This document shows positions 29,720 through 38,631 of a stretch of 64,000 nucleotides of DNA, piece after piece. Source of the stretch: an uncultured Eggerthellaceae bacterium (GTDB lineage Bacteria; Actinomycetota; Coriobacteriia; Coriobacteriales; Eggerthellaceae); the NCBI GenBank assembly GCA_910588095.1, contig CAJUQH010000004.1, forward strand, positions 1 through 64,000, given 5' to 3'. Under the pieces are notes generated by a model. It searched no databases, had not been told where the DNA came from, and saw nothing but the letters and a program-made list of their open reading frames with translations. Position 1 is the first letter of the stretch, and each line of letters begins with the position of its first letter. A program made the position numbers and the translations under genes.

Positions 29720-32700
29720 CTACGTTAGCGCGACCGTGTAGGTCACCGAGCATACCGGCGTGGAATCTGGCAATTCCGCAAGCGAGGTCTGCAAATCCAG
29801 CGGCAAAACGAACCGGTAGCTTATGGGCACCCTGTCCAAGAAGCCCTGCATGAGCAAAGCCGAAGGAGCGGCGGGAACGGCACCTGAGACCGCAGCGTCA
29901 AGGGCGAAGGCCGCCTCGCACACAGCCCCTTCTCCCGCGAGCACCTCGAGTCTCACCTCGCCCGCACGGCCCCTGAACACCTCAGTGGCGCCAGGGAGCG
30001 GCGAGAACGAGATGGACGCCACCTCAAGCGGCTCGCCACTGCGCGACTCTATGTAGCCTGAGGCCTCGGAGGGCGCCTCGATGCCCAGCACGTCGATGCG
30101 GGCCACCACCTCTAAGGGAACATCAGCCGAAAGGATCCCCGCCCACTGGGCCGTGAGCGTGACGATGGCCCCGTCGACGTCGGCGAGGTTCTTGGCAGGC
30201 CCCGGCTCATAGGAGGCACCCGTCCCCTTATCGAGCCAGCTTCGCAGGACGTAGCCGTCGTAATCAGCGCCAGGGAGCTCCACCTCTTGGTCGTAGACCG
30301 CATAGATGTCCGACACCGCAGGCCCGCCTGAGCTGTCGAAGGCGATGGTATATGCAATGGGCGCGAAGTGGGCGTAGAGCACCTTTGCGCCCGCCTTGCC
30401 CAGGTTGGAGAACGTGCCGTCCGGCCCATAGGCCTTCTCCCCCACCGAGCTCCTCGCCCAGCCGTCGAACAGATATCCCGTCTTCGCGAGCTCGGCGTCG
30501 GGCACACGGTACACCGCGCCGTTCCTAGCGTCAGGCTTTGAGTTGTAGACAGCCCCTGCCAATGGCGGTGTGATGGAACCCGCGCCGCCATTGGCGTCGA
30601 AAGACACCGTGTACCTTGACGAACCGAGCGAGCGGCCCATGGACGTCCAGTCCAGACCCAATGTCGCCGCGTCCGCACCCGCATACGTCGTCACCAGGTT
30701 ACCGTTGAGGTCGACCGTGCCGTCGGCCCGCCCTGAAGCGACGGCCGTATCGTCAAGGCCAACCTGAAACATCTCCGTCACATCAGCTCCCGCCTTGGGC
30801 ATCGTGAAGCCAACAGCTATGTCAACAAGACCGGTGCAGCCGTAGAGCATCCTCGTTGCGATCGTCAGCGAACCCAACGACCCGAGCTTCATGGCGGGGA
30901 TGGTTCCGGTGAGGCCGGAACACCCTGAAAACATGCCGCCAACCTGCACCATTTTGGAGTTTGCCCCAAATGTCATCTTGAAAGGTATGGAGCCCGTAAG
31001 ACCCGAACAACCGCGGAACAGGGAATCTGTTCGCTCTAGCTGTAGGTTCGTCTCAAATGTCATGCCTTGCGGAATAGAACCCGTGAGGCCCGAGCAACCA
31101 TCAAACATAGCATAGACATGCTGAAGTTCTTTATTATTTGCAAATGTCATATCTTGCGGAATCGATCCAGTTAGCCCTTTGCAACCATTGAACATTGACG
31201 CCGTCGATATAAGCGCTTGACTCTTGGCAAACGTCATGCCGGAAGGAATAGAGCCGAAAAGGTTCTGGCATTTATGAAACATACTGGTCGTACGCTGCAG
31301 TCCGAGGTTCTTCTCAAATGTCAGATTTTGCGGAAAAGGGCCAGTGAGATTCTCGCACATAAAGAACATGCTGCTGCAATCGGCTAAAGACGTGCAATCA
31401 CCGAAAGTCAACGTCGAAGGAATAGGCCCCTCGAGCAAATAGCACCGTGTGAACATGTCTTTCGTTGCGACAAGATTTGAGCAACCACGAAAGCTGAGAA
31501 GGCGATCAGGAATAGCACCCGTTAAACTACTGCACAGCCGAAACATGCTATCGGTCGATGTCAAATTAGGCTTGTCGTCTAAAGTCATCCCTGATGGAAT
31601 GCCATATCTTGATTCTCCGCTTTGAGGATCAATGCCAAGCTGGACACAATTGTAAAAGATGGCGTTGGCAAGCTCAAGGTCAGGATTGTTGGCAAAAGTC
31701 ATCCCTTCAGGAATCTTACCTGTAAGCTGACTGCATCCAGAAAAAAGACTAGCGAGAGACTTGAGTTTGGGATTACTGGCAAAAGTCATCTCTGAGGGAA
31801 TGGAGCCCGTGAGATTCGAACACCCTTTAAAGACAGATCCTGCATATTCCAGCTTTGAGTTCTTAGCGAAGGTCATACCTGAGGGGATGCCGCCGGAAAG
31901 CCCTGAGCACCCGAGAAAGGTTCCTCCGATATCTGTTAGCTCTGGATTGTTGGCAAACGTCATCGTAGGCGGAATTGAGCCCGTCAACGAACGACAGCCG
32001 CTGAACATAGCATATGTGCTTTGAAGCTTTGTTAAAGTAGAAAAATCGAGACCTCGCGGAATCGAGCCGCTCAACCTATTGCATCCCTCAAATAAATGCC
32101 CGATGTAATTAAGGTTCGTGTTCTCCTTCAAAGTAAATGTAGCGGGAATGGTTCCCGATATATTGGAGCATGCCTTGAACATGCTACCCAGAGACGTCAA
32201 ATTGACAGCTCGAGGCAGGACATCCAGAAAGGCAACGGGCAGCACAGTGAGCCCCGTACACTCGAGGAACATCGATGAGCACCAAGTAAGTGACAAAAAG
32301 CTTTTCTTCGTCGTATCAACAACGCTCACGTTTCGGAGATTCGAGCAACCCGCAAACCAATAAGACGTATTGACTGCATCTACGTTCTTGAACACCACTG
32401 AGGCTATAGAGTCCCGTACCGCAAACCAGGGCTGCTGGCCTTCAGCATATGAGACGTCGATAACCGGAAGCTCTCCTCCGCTCATCACCTGGCACTCGAT
32501 AGCGAGAACGCCAGCGTCGTCCAACGCCCATGTAGCGGATCCCTGGTCGTTACGAGTCGAAAAGCTGCCCGAGGTGACAGCATAGACATCAGCTGCTTGG
32601 GCAAGGACGACAGGGTCCGCAAGGCCAGAGTTCTCTTCGATATCGATCCCAGAAGGATAACCGCCCTCGTCGGCCGACGCGACAGAGAACCCGGTGGCCT

Positions 32701-33805
32701 GCCACGGAGCGGTATCGGCACCCCATGGGAGGACGAGATCGATAGAGGACGGAGCTGACTCGGGCAGGCCGCTATCGGCCGCGGACAAGGTCACCACAGC
32801 GGTGAGCTGTGGTGCGGCGTCTTGCGAGGTTGGCTCCCCTGGAGCGTCGAGGTCATCGATGCCGGCCAGGGAAGCCGCAGGCAAGGAAACGGTAGGGATG
32901 GCGGTGAATATGTCGGGGCTGATGGCAGTAACGCTTGATGGCGCATTAATGGTCGTCAGCTTCGCGCAGGCTTCGAGGGCTCCGACGGCTATGATGGTGC
33001 AGCCCTCGCGGATGGTGATGTCGGTCGCGCCAGCAGGGACACGCAGGAGCGTCGTCAGGCTGGCATCGTATAGCAGACCATTCTCCGAGGCGAATGCTGC
33101 ACTGCCCGCATCCACAGAGATGGAATCCACCAGCGGGCAATGCGAGAACACGCTGGCCTCTGCCACCTCTGCGGTCTTCGGGATGCGGACAGTGCCCTGC
33201 TTGCCCTCGGGAATGAGCAAGAGGCTAAGTTGTTCGGCGTCGTAGAGGGCGCCGTCGAAAGAGGAATAGATGGGGTTACCCTCGGCAACGGTGACGCTCG
33301 CGACGTCGCTTGAGCGGAACGCACGGTCGTCGACGTCGGATACGCTCGCAGGCAACGTGACGGACGTCACGCCTGAGAGGTAGAAGGCGTAGGGAGCTAT
33401 CGAAGTAACGACATGAGAAACGCCCTCGCAGGCGACCGTTTCCGAAATAGAGAGAACGCCATCATCCGATACAGCCGTATCGCTCGGGGCGACCCCTACG
33501 AGCTCAACGTAAGGCCCGTCGATGACCGCATAGGTCAGCCCATCGACGGTAAACGAGCCGACGACCGGCTCTCCATCGAGAGCCACATCAGAGCTGATGA
33601 AAGCGGAAGGCTGCCCCAGAAGGGATGCCGCCGAAGTCCCGACCTCGCCAGGCCCAGAGAAGCTTTCCGTAACCTCAGAGTCCGCGGCCTGTTGCGGCTC
33701 TTCCACACCCGCGAAAGCAGCAGGAGACAGCACGACGAAGGTAAGCAGCGCCGCCAGAACAACAGCGGCCACCTTGTAGGCGAAAGAGAAAGCAGATGCT
33801 CGCAT
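29720..33805 (-). CDS. large BspA-like secreted surface protein with leucine-rich and InlB-type repeats
   Basis: 1361 residues. A signal peptide (about 1-32, ending SPAAFA) is followed by an LRR_5/BspA-like domain (about 45-330). Next come about 17-18 repeats of 29-30 residues (about 475-1010) with the core MFxGCSGLTGSIPxxMTF. Two InlB B-repeat-like (Flg_new) modules follow (about 1060-1215; YTVSFDANGG, YTIAFDSSGG). The last 129 residues form a domain shared with the protein at 58334. There is no LPXTG motif or C-terminal membrane segment. The repeat region is lower in G+C than its surroundings. Such proteins bind host or bacterial surface ligands in other genera; no ligand is known here. ATG 33805 is preceded by GGAAGG and by a structured leader. 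Confidence 0.85.
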   Translation of the reverse strand: MRASAFSFAYKVAAVVLAALLTFVVLSPAAFAGVEEPQQAADSEVTESFSGPGEVGTSAASLLGQPSAFISSDVALDGEPVVGSFTVDGLTYAVIDGPYVELVGVAPSDTAVSDDGVLSISETVACEGVSHVVTSIAPYAFYLSGVTSVTLPASVSDVDDRAFRSSDVASVTVAEGNPIYSSFDGALYDAEQLSLLLIPEGKQGTVRIPKTAEVAEASVFSHCPLVDSISVDAGSAAFASENGLLYDASLTTLLRVPAGATDITIREGCTIIAVGALEACAKLTTINAPSSVTAISPDIFTAIPTVSLPAASLAGIDDLDAPGEPTSQDAAPQLTAVVTLSAADSGLPESAPSSIDLVLPWGADTAPWQATGFSVASADEGGYPSGIDIEENSGLADPVVLAQAADVYAVTSGSFSTRNDQGSATWALDDAGVLAIECQVMSGGELPVIDVSYAEGQQPWFAVRDSIASVVFKNVDAVNTSYWFAGCSNLRNVSVVDTTKKSFLSLTWCSSMFLECTGLTVLPVAFLDVLPRAVNLTSLGSMFKACSNISGTIPATFTLKENTNLNYIGHLFEGCNRLSGSIPRGLDFSTLTKLQSTYAMFSGCRSLTGSIPPTMTFANNPELTDIGGTFLGCSGLSGGIPSGMTFAKNSKLEYAGSVFKGCSNLTGSIPSEMTFASNPKLKSLASLFSGCSQLTGKIPEGMTFANNPDLELANAIFYNCVQLGIDPQSGESRYGIPSGMTLDDKPNLTSTDSMFRLCSSLTGAIPDRLLSFRGCSNLVATKDMFTRCYLLEGPIPSTLTFGDCTSLADCSSMFFMCENLTGPFPQNLTFEKNLGLQRTTSMFHKCQNLFGSIPSGMTFAKSQALISTASMFNGCKGLTGSIPQDMTFANNKELQHVYAMFDGCSGLTGSIPQGMTFETNLQLERTDSLFRGCSGLTGSIPFKMTFGANSKMVQVGGMFSGCSGLTGTIPAMKLGSLGSLTIATRMLYGCTGLVDIAVGFTMPKAGADVTEMFQVGLDDTAVASGRADGTVDLNGNLVTTYAGADAATLGLDWTSMGRSLGSSRYTVSFDANGGAGSITPPLAGAVYNSKPDARNGAVYRVPDAELAKTGYLFDGWARSSVGEKAYGPDGTFSNLGKAGAKVLYAHFAPIAYTIAFDSSGGPAVSDIYAVYDQEVELPGADYDGYVLRSWLDKGTGASYEPGPAKNLADVDGAIVTLTAQWAGILSADVPLEVVARIDVLGIEAPSEASGYIESRSGEPLEVASISFSPLPGATEVFRGRAGEVRLEVLAGEGAVCEAAFALDAAVSGAVPAAPSALLMQGFLDRVPISYRFVLPLDLQTSLAELPDSTPVCSVTYTVALT
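33076..33225 (-). repeat. 150-bp block repeated in inverted orientation at 59021-59170
   Basis: I count about four mismatches over 150 bp against the plus-strand block at 59021-59170. Both lie in the N-terminal domain of a BspA-like gene. The two copies are 26 kb apart and inverted, so recombination between them could invert everything between. Confidence 0.8.
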
Positions 33806-34077
33806 TGCAACCGGTTCCTTCCTGTGGTGCAGTTAATCCACACTGCGGAGGAGCCTTGTTTTGCGTTCACGAATGCATCGGCGAAACGAGGAGGGCATCC
33901 ACCACAGTTTCGCCAAAAACAGCAAGATTGCAATCAATCTGGAAATCTTCCAGAACACAGATCTTGATAGGCAGATGCCCTCTTTGTACTGTGTTCCTGG
34001 AAAGACGTGTTCCAAGAAAAGATATTCGATTGATTGCAATTCCCCATAACAGGGAACCACTGTTTTTGGCACCTGTG
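33806..34077 (-). ncRNA. candidate structured leader RNA (copy A) of the BspA-like gene
   Basis: The minus-strand leader starts near CACAGGUGC (34077). Nested helices: P1 34060-34070/33912-33922 (11 bp), P2 34028-34040/33927-33939 (13 bp), P3 33989-33996/33953-33960 (8 bp). Small hairpins at 34041-34045/34052-34056 and 33940-33944/33948-33952. The apical loop holds GAGGGCATC (33974-33982), complementary to GATGCCCTC (33891-33899) outside the hairpin, a pseudoknot. The same layout with different stem sequences occurs at 58067-58333. A hairpin and CCUCC precede the ribosome binding site. I do not recognise the class. Confidence 0.75.
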
Positions 34078-34107
34078 AGTGTAGCAAAGCGGGCACCGGC
34101 AACGCAA
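34078..34107 (-). promoter_or_regulatory. promoter of BspA-like gene copy A
   Basis: -10 TACACT (34078-34083) directly before the conserved leader start; a weak TTGCGT (34102-34107) lies 18 bases upstream. The -10 aligns with TACCCT at the second locus. Confidence 0.5.
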
Positions 34108-34157
34108 GGCCAGGAGCCCGCGACCATGGAGCGCCAGTGAAACCCCTGATAGTGCAC

Positions 34158-34186
34158 AAAAAAAGAGGGAGGCCATGCCTCCCTCT
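34158..34186 (-). terminator. strong intrinsic terminator after the 34216-35268 gene
   Basis: Perfect 10-bp stem 34064-like arms at 34164-34173 and 34177-34186 (AGAGGGAGGC/GCCTCCCTCT) with a three-base loop, followed on the minus strand by seven T residues (34158-34164). It insulates the BspA-like gene from the membrane-protein operon. Confidence 0.9.
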
Positions 34187-34215
34187 GATGCGCCCTTTGA
34201 GAACGGAACCCGAAT

Positions 34216-35268
34216 CTACTGCCCGATGTAGATGTATATCGTCCGCATAGTGTCGGCCAGGTTGCCTGTGGTGTTGGCGAGCGTGTAGTCGTAGGACAGC
34301 ACCGCCGACCAGGGGTAGGTCGAGCCATTCTCGGCCTCGCCAGAGCCATCGAAGCTGTAGTACTCGCGCGTGAGCGTGGTGCCGTCGCTGGCGTAGGTGG
34401 AGTACTTCATCTTGTCGGCGGGCAGCTTCACCGTGCCCTCGGGTATCTTCATGCCGGCCTCGTCAAGCGTCTCCTCGATGACGCCCACCTTCTCCACCGC
34501 ATCGGAGAAGCTGAACGAGCCGTACCCGAGCGACGACGTGGAGGTGGAATAGCCCACCTGCAGCACGTGGCCTTCCTCGTTGAGGCTCAGGTACACCGTG
34601 GGCGTGCCCGTGCGCGAGTCGGCTGGCTCGGAGGTGAGCGCCACGCGCACCTCGTGCTTGATGGGGTTGCCCTCCTCGTTCACCTCGACCGAGCTGGACA
34701 CCTGGGCGCCGTGCTCGAGGGCCTTCAGCGCCTCGTCCTGGGTCATGCCGATGATGGGCACCAGATCGGGCACGGTGGTGCGCTTGGCGGCGCTGGAGTT
34801 CTCGGTGACCTCGTCGGCCTGCTTGACGTCGATGGAGTCGCTGGCGGTCTGCGCCTGCTGCGTCGCGGTGTTCTGCACGGTCTGGAACAGCTGGAACACC
34901 AGCACGCCGCCCACGCCCAGCAGCACCACCAGCACGATGATGACCGCTATGAGGATGCGCCTCATGCGGCGCGACTTGTACAGGTACTCGGGCACTTCCT
35001 CGTCGGTGGGCTTGCCCTCCTCGTCGTAGGCGAAGGCCGAGAAGTCGTCGCCGGTCAGCCCCTCGCCCGACACGTTGCCTGCGTCGTGGGCTGCATGGCT
35101 GGCTGCCTTGCACGGGCGCATGCCCTCGTCGACAGGCTCGCCATGGGTCGCACCGGCCTCGACCACGCGCTTGGCTGCGCGCCTCTCCTCCTTGGAACTG
35201 CCCGTCACCGGGCCTGCGTGCTTCGCGTGCTTGCCGCCGGCGGGGCGTTCTTTGCCTTGACGGGCCAT
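34216..35268 (-). CDS. single-pass membrane protein with PASTA-like segment
   Basis: 350 residues. A charged cytoplasmic N-terminus (1-104, rich in Lys, Arg and Glu) leads to one membrane segment (about 105-127). The extracellular part contains VPDLVPIIGMTQDEALKAL (about 168-186), which resembles the start of a PASTA repeat, then a region of mixed beta-strands. It ends just before a strong terminator and starts 16 bases after a small tail-anchored gene. Wall sensing is possible but not shown; I cannot name a family. Confidence 0.6.
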   Translation of the reverse strand: MARQGKERPAGGKHAKHAGPVTGSSKEERRAAKRVVEAGATHGEPVDEGMRPCKAASHAAHDAGNVSGEGLTGDDFSAFAYDEEGKPTDEEVPEYLYKSRRMRRILIAVIIVLVVLLGVGGVLVFQLFQTVQNTATQQAQTASDSIDVKQADEVTENSSAAKRTTVPDLVPIIGMTQDEALKALEHGAQVSSSVEVNEEGNPIKHEVRVALTSEPADSRTGTPTVYLSLNEEGHVLQVGYSTSTSSLGYGSFSFSDAVEKVGVIEETLDEAGMKIPEGTVKLPADKMKYSTYASDGTTLTREYYSFDGSGEAENGSTYPWSAVLSYDYTLANTTGNLADTMRTIYIYIGQ

Positions 35269-35284
35269 AACGTGCTCCTTGGGT

Positions 35285-35641
35285 CTAGCTCATGAACAGC
35301 GCGTACCACACGATGCAGGCCACGACGGCCAGCACCGCGGTTACAATGATACCCTTTTGCAGGGCGGGCATCTTCGAAGTTTCGATATCTTCAAGGGTGG
35401 TCTCGCGGAAGGCGGGCTCGGCGGCGGCCGGGCGGGCAGCCGCTTCTGCGGGCGCAGGCGCGACCGCGGGTGCGGCCACGGGCGCTGCGGTGGCGCTTTC
35501 CGCAGCCGGGGCCGACGTATCCGTGGCCGCCGGGGCCGGCGCTTTTGCCGCTGCGTCGTCAGACGGCCAGGCACCGGCGCGTATGACCACGTCTTCCTCG
35601 CGGTGGCGCTGCACCTTTATGGCGGAGAAGCCGTCGGTCAT
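35285..35641 (-). CDS. small Ala/Pro-rich tail-anchored membrane protein
   Basis: 118 residues from ATG 35641, which overlaps the stop of the M16 peptidase gene as ATGA. An alanine- and proline-rich linker (about 30-75) is followed by TTLEDIETSKMPALQKG and a C-terminal membrane segment (about 96-117). Most of the protein is probably cytoplasmic. No family recognised. Coupling to the peptidase gene suggests a shared operon. Confidence 0.6.
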   Translation of the reverse strand: MTDGFSAIKVQRHREEDVVIRAGAWPSDDAAAKAPAPAATDTSAPAAESATAAPVAAPAVAPAPAEAAARPAAAEPAFRETTLEDIETSKMPALQKGIIVTAVLAVVACIVWYALFMS

Positions 35642-38631
35642 CGCGCACCGCCCAGCACGTCCACCACGTTCCAGTCGAGCCCCGAACCCTCTATGAGCTC
35701 GGCGCTGCCCACGGTGCACCGGCAGCCGCGCTGGGCTGCCTGGGCGATGGCGCCGCCTAAGGCGCGCACGTCGTCGACGGTGGCCCCGACCACCTGGCAC
35801 CGCACCTGGGCGCGCATGGCGGGCGTCACGCCGCTGAAGAACATGCCGCATTGGCGACGGATGAGGTCGCGCGGCTTGAGCGGCGCGTCGAACCCGGCGG
35901 TGGTGCTGACCACATAGCCTTCCATCTCGTCGGCCGTGGGCTCCAAGGCTGCCAGCCAGGGACCGGCCTCGCCAAAGCGCTGCACCGTGGCGTCGATGTG
36001 CGGGTCGCGGTAGGAGTGGAATGCCAGCGACCCTGGGCGCGTGGTGAAGAAGCCGCAGCCGTAGGCGCCGCCCTTCACGCGCACCTCGTTCCACAGGTAA
36101 TCGTAGGAGAGTATGCGACTGGCCAGCAGCCAGGCACCGGAATAGGGCGCCGCCGGGTCGAGCAGGCGCCGATCGAAGCCCAGCGCGGTGAACGACACGT
36201 CAGTGGGCACGGCGAACGCCTCGCGGCGGTCGACGGGCGCAGGCACCTCCAAAGCGGGAGCGCCGCCCGGCGCCGGGGCATCGGCCCCTTCCGCGTTGGC
36301 CGCAGCTGCTTCCGCATTGGCAGCTCCGGCCCCCATGCCCAAGCACGGCCCCGCCGCGAAGTAGCGCTCGAGGCTTTCCGCGCTGCCCGCGAACGAGAGC
36401 ACGCAGCCGCGGTCGGTGAACAGCCGCGCGGCCAGGCTGGCCAGCTTGGCTGTTATGGCCGCCGCCTTGCCGTCGAAGCCGTCCAGGGCGTCGCGCAGGA
36501 ACCAGTAGAAGTCCACGCCGCCGAGGCCCTGGCGCACTTGGGCCGCCGGCAGGTAGTACGACGCGGCGCGCTGCGAGGCTATGCTGTGGCCCGCCGTGGC
36601 GAACGCCTGCTCCATGGCCACGCGCTTCTGCAGCATCATGTCGGCCATCTTGGCCGTGTCGGTAAAGTCGGTCTCGAGCAGGATCTCGCTCACCAGGGAA
36701 GCCGCATGCTCCACCTCGGCCTCGAGCGCGGCGGCGGACGCCACGAACTTGGGCGCGAAGGCGCCGCGGTCGCTGCCGGCCGCCTCGTGCACCTCCGAGA
36801 AGAACGACAGCGTGCCCAGGTGCGCCTGCACGAGCGCATCCAGCTCGGCCGCCGTGTGGCGGGCGGTGCCCAGGCGCCCCAGCACGAGCGCCAGCAGTCC
36901 CACGTAGGGTAGCTCGTCGAACGCCACCGCATCCAGCGGGAAGTAGCGCGTCGCGTAGGCGATGCCGTTGGTGCCCACCTCATGGCGCAGGCACGGCAGG
37001 GGCAGGTCGTCGCGCAGGGCGAAGGCGGCCTCGACCGGCGCGTCACCGATGTCGGCCACGGCCAGGTGCGGCAAGCGGGCCAGGTCGGCGGGGGCGTCGG
37101 GGGCCTCCTGGGCGGCTCGCAGCACCTCCACCTCGGCCTGCACCGCCTCGAAGGCGGCGGTGTCCATGCCAGCAGCCAGCGCGTCGAGCCGCGCGCGCTC
37201 GGCGGCATCGCCCTCGCCTTCCACCGGCACCAGCTCGACGCTGGCCCAGTGGCGGCTGTCCAGGAACACCTCGCGCAGCAGCTGCTCGAAGTAGCCCTCG
37301 TCCACCTTGGCCCTCAGGCTGGCGAACACGTCCTCGTAGCGCAGGTAGTCGGTGGCCAGGGCATCGTCGTAGAGCCACCCGGCCAGGGCGGCCACGGCCA
37401 GCGCCACGCCGTCGGGGTAGCCGAAGCTGTGCTCGCGCATGGTGAACTCGGCCTGGGCGATGGCCGCGCGCACCAGGCTGCGATCCAGCCCGCCGCCGGC
37501 CAGGCGCGCTGCCTCGGCCTGCACCGTTTCCTCGAAGCGCTCCAGGGCGCCTTCCGTGCCCGGCGCGATGCCCCGCAGCTCCAGCATGGCGAAGGGCTGC
37601 GCGATGGAGTCGGCCACGAACGCCTGCACGTCGGCCGCCAGCCCCGCATCGAGCAGCGCGCGCTTGAGCGGCGCCTCGTTCGACCCGGCGATGGCGTCCA
37701 GCAGTATGTCGGCCGCCACCATGCGCTCGCGCTCGGCCGCGTTGCCCAGCACGAAGCCCAGGGCGCAGCACGCGTTCTCGGGCGCGGTGGCCATGGGGCG
37801 CCGCACGCCCCGGGCCACCACGGCGCTCTGCATGGCCAGCGGGTTCGCGTCGAGCGGGCCGCGGTCGGCCTCGGCCAAGGGCGCCAGGTACTCGCGGTCG
37901 AGGAAGCCCAGGAAGCGCTCGGGGTCCAGGTCGCCGTAGAGCGTGATGTAGCTGTTGTCGGGCCGGTAGTGGCGGTGGTGGCTGTCCAGGTACGACTCGT
38001 AGGTGAGCGTGGGGATGGCCGCTGGCGTGCCGCCCGACTCGAAGCGGTAGGTGGTGTCGGGGAACAGCGCGGCCGAAAGCGCGTCGTAGAGCACCGACTC
38101 CGGGTCGGCCAGCGCGCCCTTCATCTCGTTGTACACCACGCCGTTGTACACCAGCTCGTCCGTCGAGCCCGGCGCCAGCTCAAGGTGCCAGCCTTCCTGC
38201 TCGAACACCGTGCGCTTGTCGTAGATGGCCGGCTGGAACACCGCGTCCAGGTACACCTCCATGAGATTCTGGAGGTCTTGGGCGTTGGTGGACGACACCG
38301 GGTACATGGTCTTGTCGGGGAACGTCATGGCGTTCAGGAACGTCTGCATGGACGACTTCAGCAGGTTGACGAAGGGCTCCTTGATGGGGAACCGCTGCGA
38401 GCCGCACAGCACCGAGTGCTCCAGAATGTGGAAGACGCCCGTGTCATCGGCAGCGGGCGTCTTGAAGCTTATGGAGAATGCCTTGTTCGGGTCGCTGTTC
38501 TGCAGGAAGAGCAGGCGCGCGCCGCTGCGCTGGTGGCGCAGGACGTGCGCGGTGCCCTTGATCTCTGCCAGGTCCTCCGACCGCTCGAGCGCGAACCCGT
38601 TGCGAGCGGCCGCCTCGGCGACGCTACTCAT
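35638..38631 (-). CDS. M16C-family zinc metallopeptidase (presequence-protease-like)
   Basis: 997 residues, the usual size of PreP/insulinase-type M16C enzymes. The inverted zinc motif HILEH (HxxEH) is at about residues 68-72, with the third ligand expected in the EMKGALADPESV region. Two M16 halves form a closed chamber that digests short unfolded peptides. No signal peptide, so it is likely cytoplasmic. It overlaps the solute-binding protein gene by eight bases upstream and the tail-anchored gene by four downstream. Confidence 0.92.
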   Translation of the reverse strand: MSSVAEAAARNGFALERSEDLAEIKGTAHVLRHQRSGARLLFLQNSDPNKAFSISFKTPAADDTGVFHILEHSVLCGSQRFPIKEPFVNLLKSSMQTFLNAMTFPDKTMYPVSSTNAQDLQNLMEVYLDAVFQPAIYDKRTVFEQEGWHLELAPGSTDELVYNGVVYNEMKGALADPESVLYDALSAALFPDTTYRFESGGTPAAIPTLTYESYLDSHHRHYRPDNSYITLYGDLDPERFLGFLDREYLAPLAEADRGPLDANPLAMQSAVVARGVRRPMATAPENACCALGFVLGNAAERERMVAADILLDAIAGSNEAPLKRALLDAGLAADVQAFVADSIAQPFAMLELRGIAPGTEGALERFEETVQAEAARLAGGGLDRSLVRAAIAQAEFTMREHSFGYPDGVALAVAALAGWLYDDALATDYLRYEDVFASLRAKVDEGYFEQLLREVFLDSRHWASVELVPVEGEGDAAERARLDALAAGMDTAAFEAVQAEVEVLRAAQEAPDAPADLARLPHLAVADIGDAPVEAAFALRDDLPLPCLRHEVGTNGIAYATRYFPLDAVAFDELPYVGLLALVLGRLGTARHTAAELDALVQAHLGTLSFFSEVHEAAGSDRGAFAPKFVASAAALEAEVEHAASLVSEILLETDFTDTAKMADMMLQKRVAMEQAFATAGHSIASQRAASYYLPAAQVRQGLGGVDFYWFLRDALDGFDGKAAAITAKLASLAARLFTDRGCVLSFAGSAESLERYFAAGPCLGMGAGAANAEAAAANAEGADAPAPGGAPALEVPAPVDRREAFAVPTDVSFTALGFDRRLLDPAAPYSGAWLLASRILSYDYLWNEVRVKGGAYGCGFFTTRPGSLAFHSYRDPHIDATVQRFGEAGPWLAALEPTADEMEGYVVSTTAGFDAPLKPRDLIRRQCGMFFSGVTPAMRAQVRCQVVGATVDDVRALGGAIAQAAQRGCRCTVGSAELIEGSGLDWNVVDVLGGAR

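Noticed and set aside
30775-32383. Regular repeats that might suggest a CRISPR array
   Set aside because: The repeat is at protein level within one long frame, with diverged DNA and no spacers or cas genes.
33891-34070. Inverted repeats as an invertible (phase-variable) promoter at the BspA-like genes
   Set aside because: The repeats at the two loci have different sequences, so one recombinase could not recognise both, and no recombinase gene is nearby. Conserved complementarity with changing sequence favours RNA structure.
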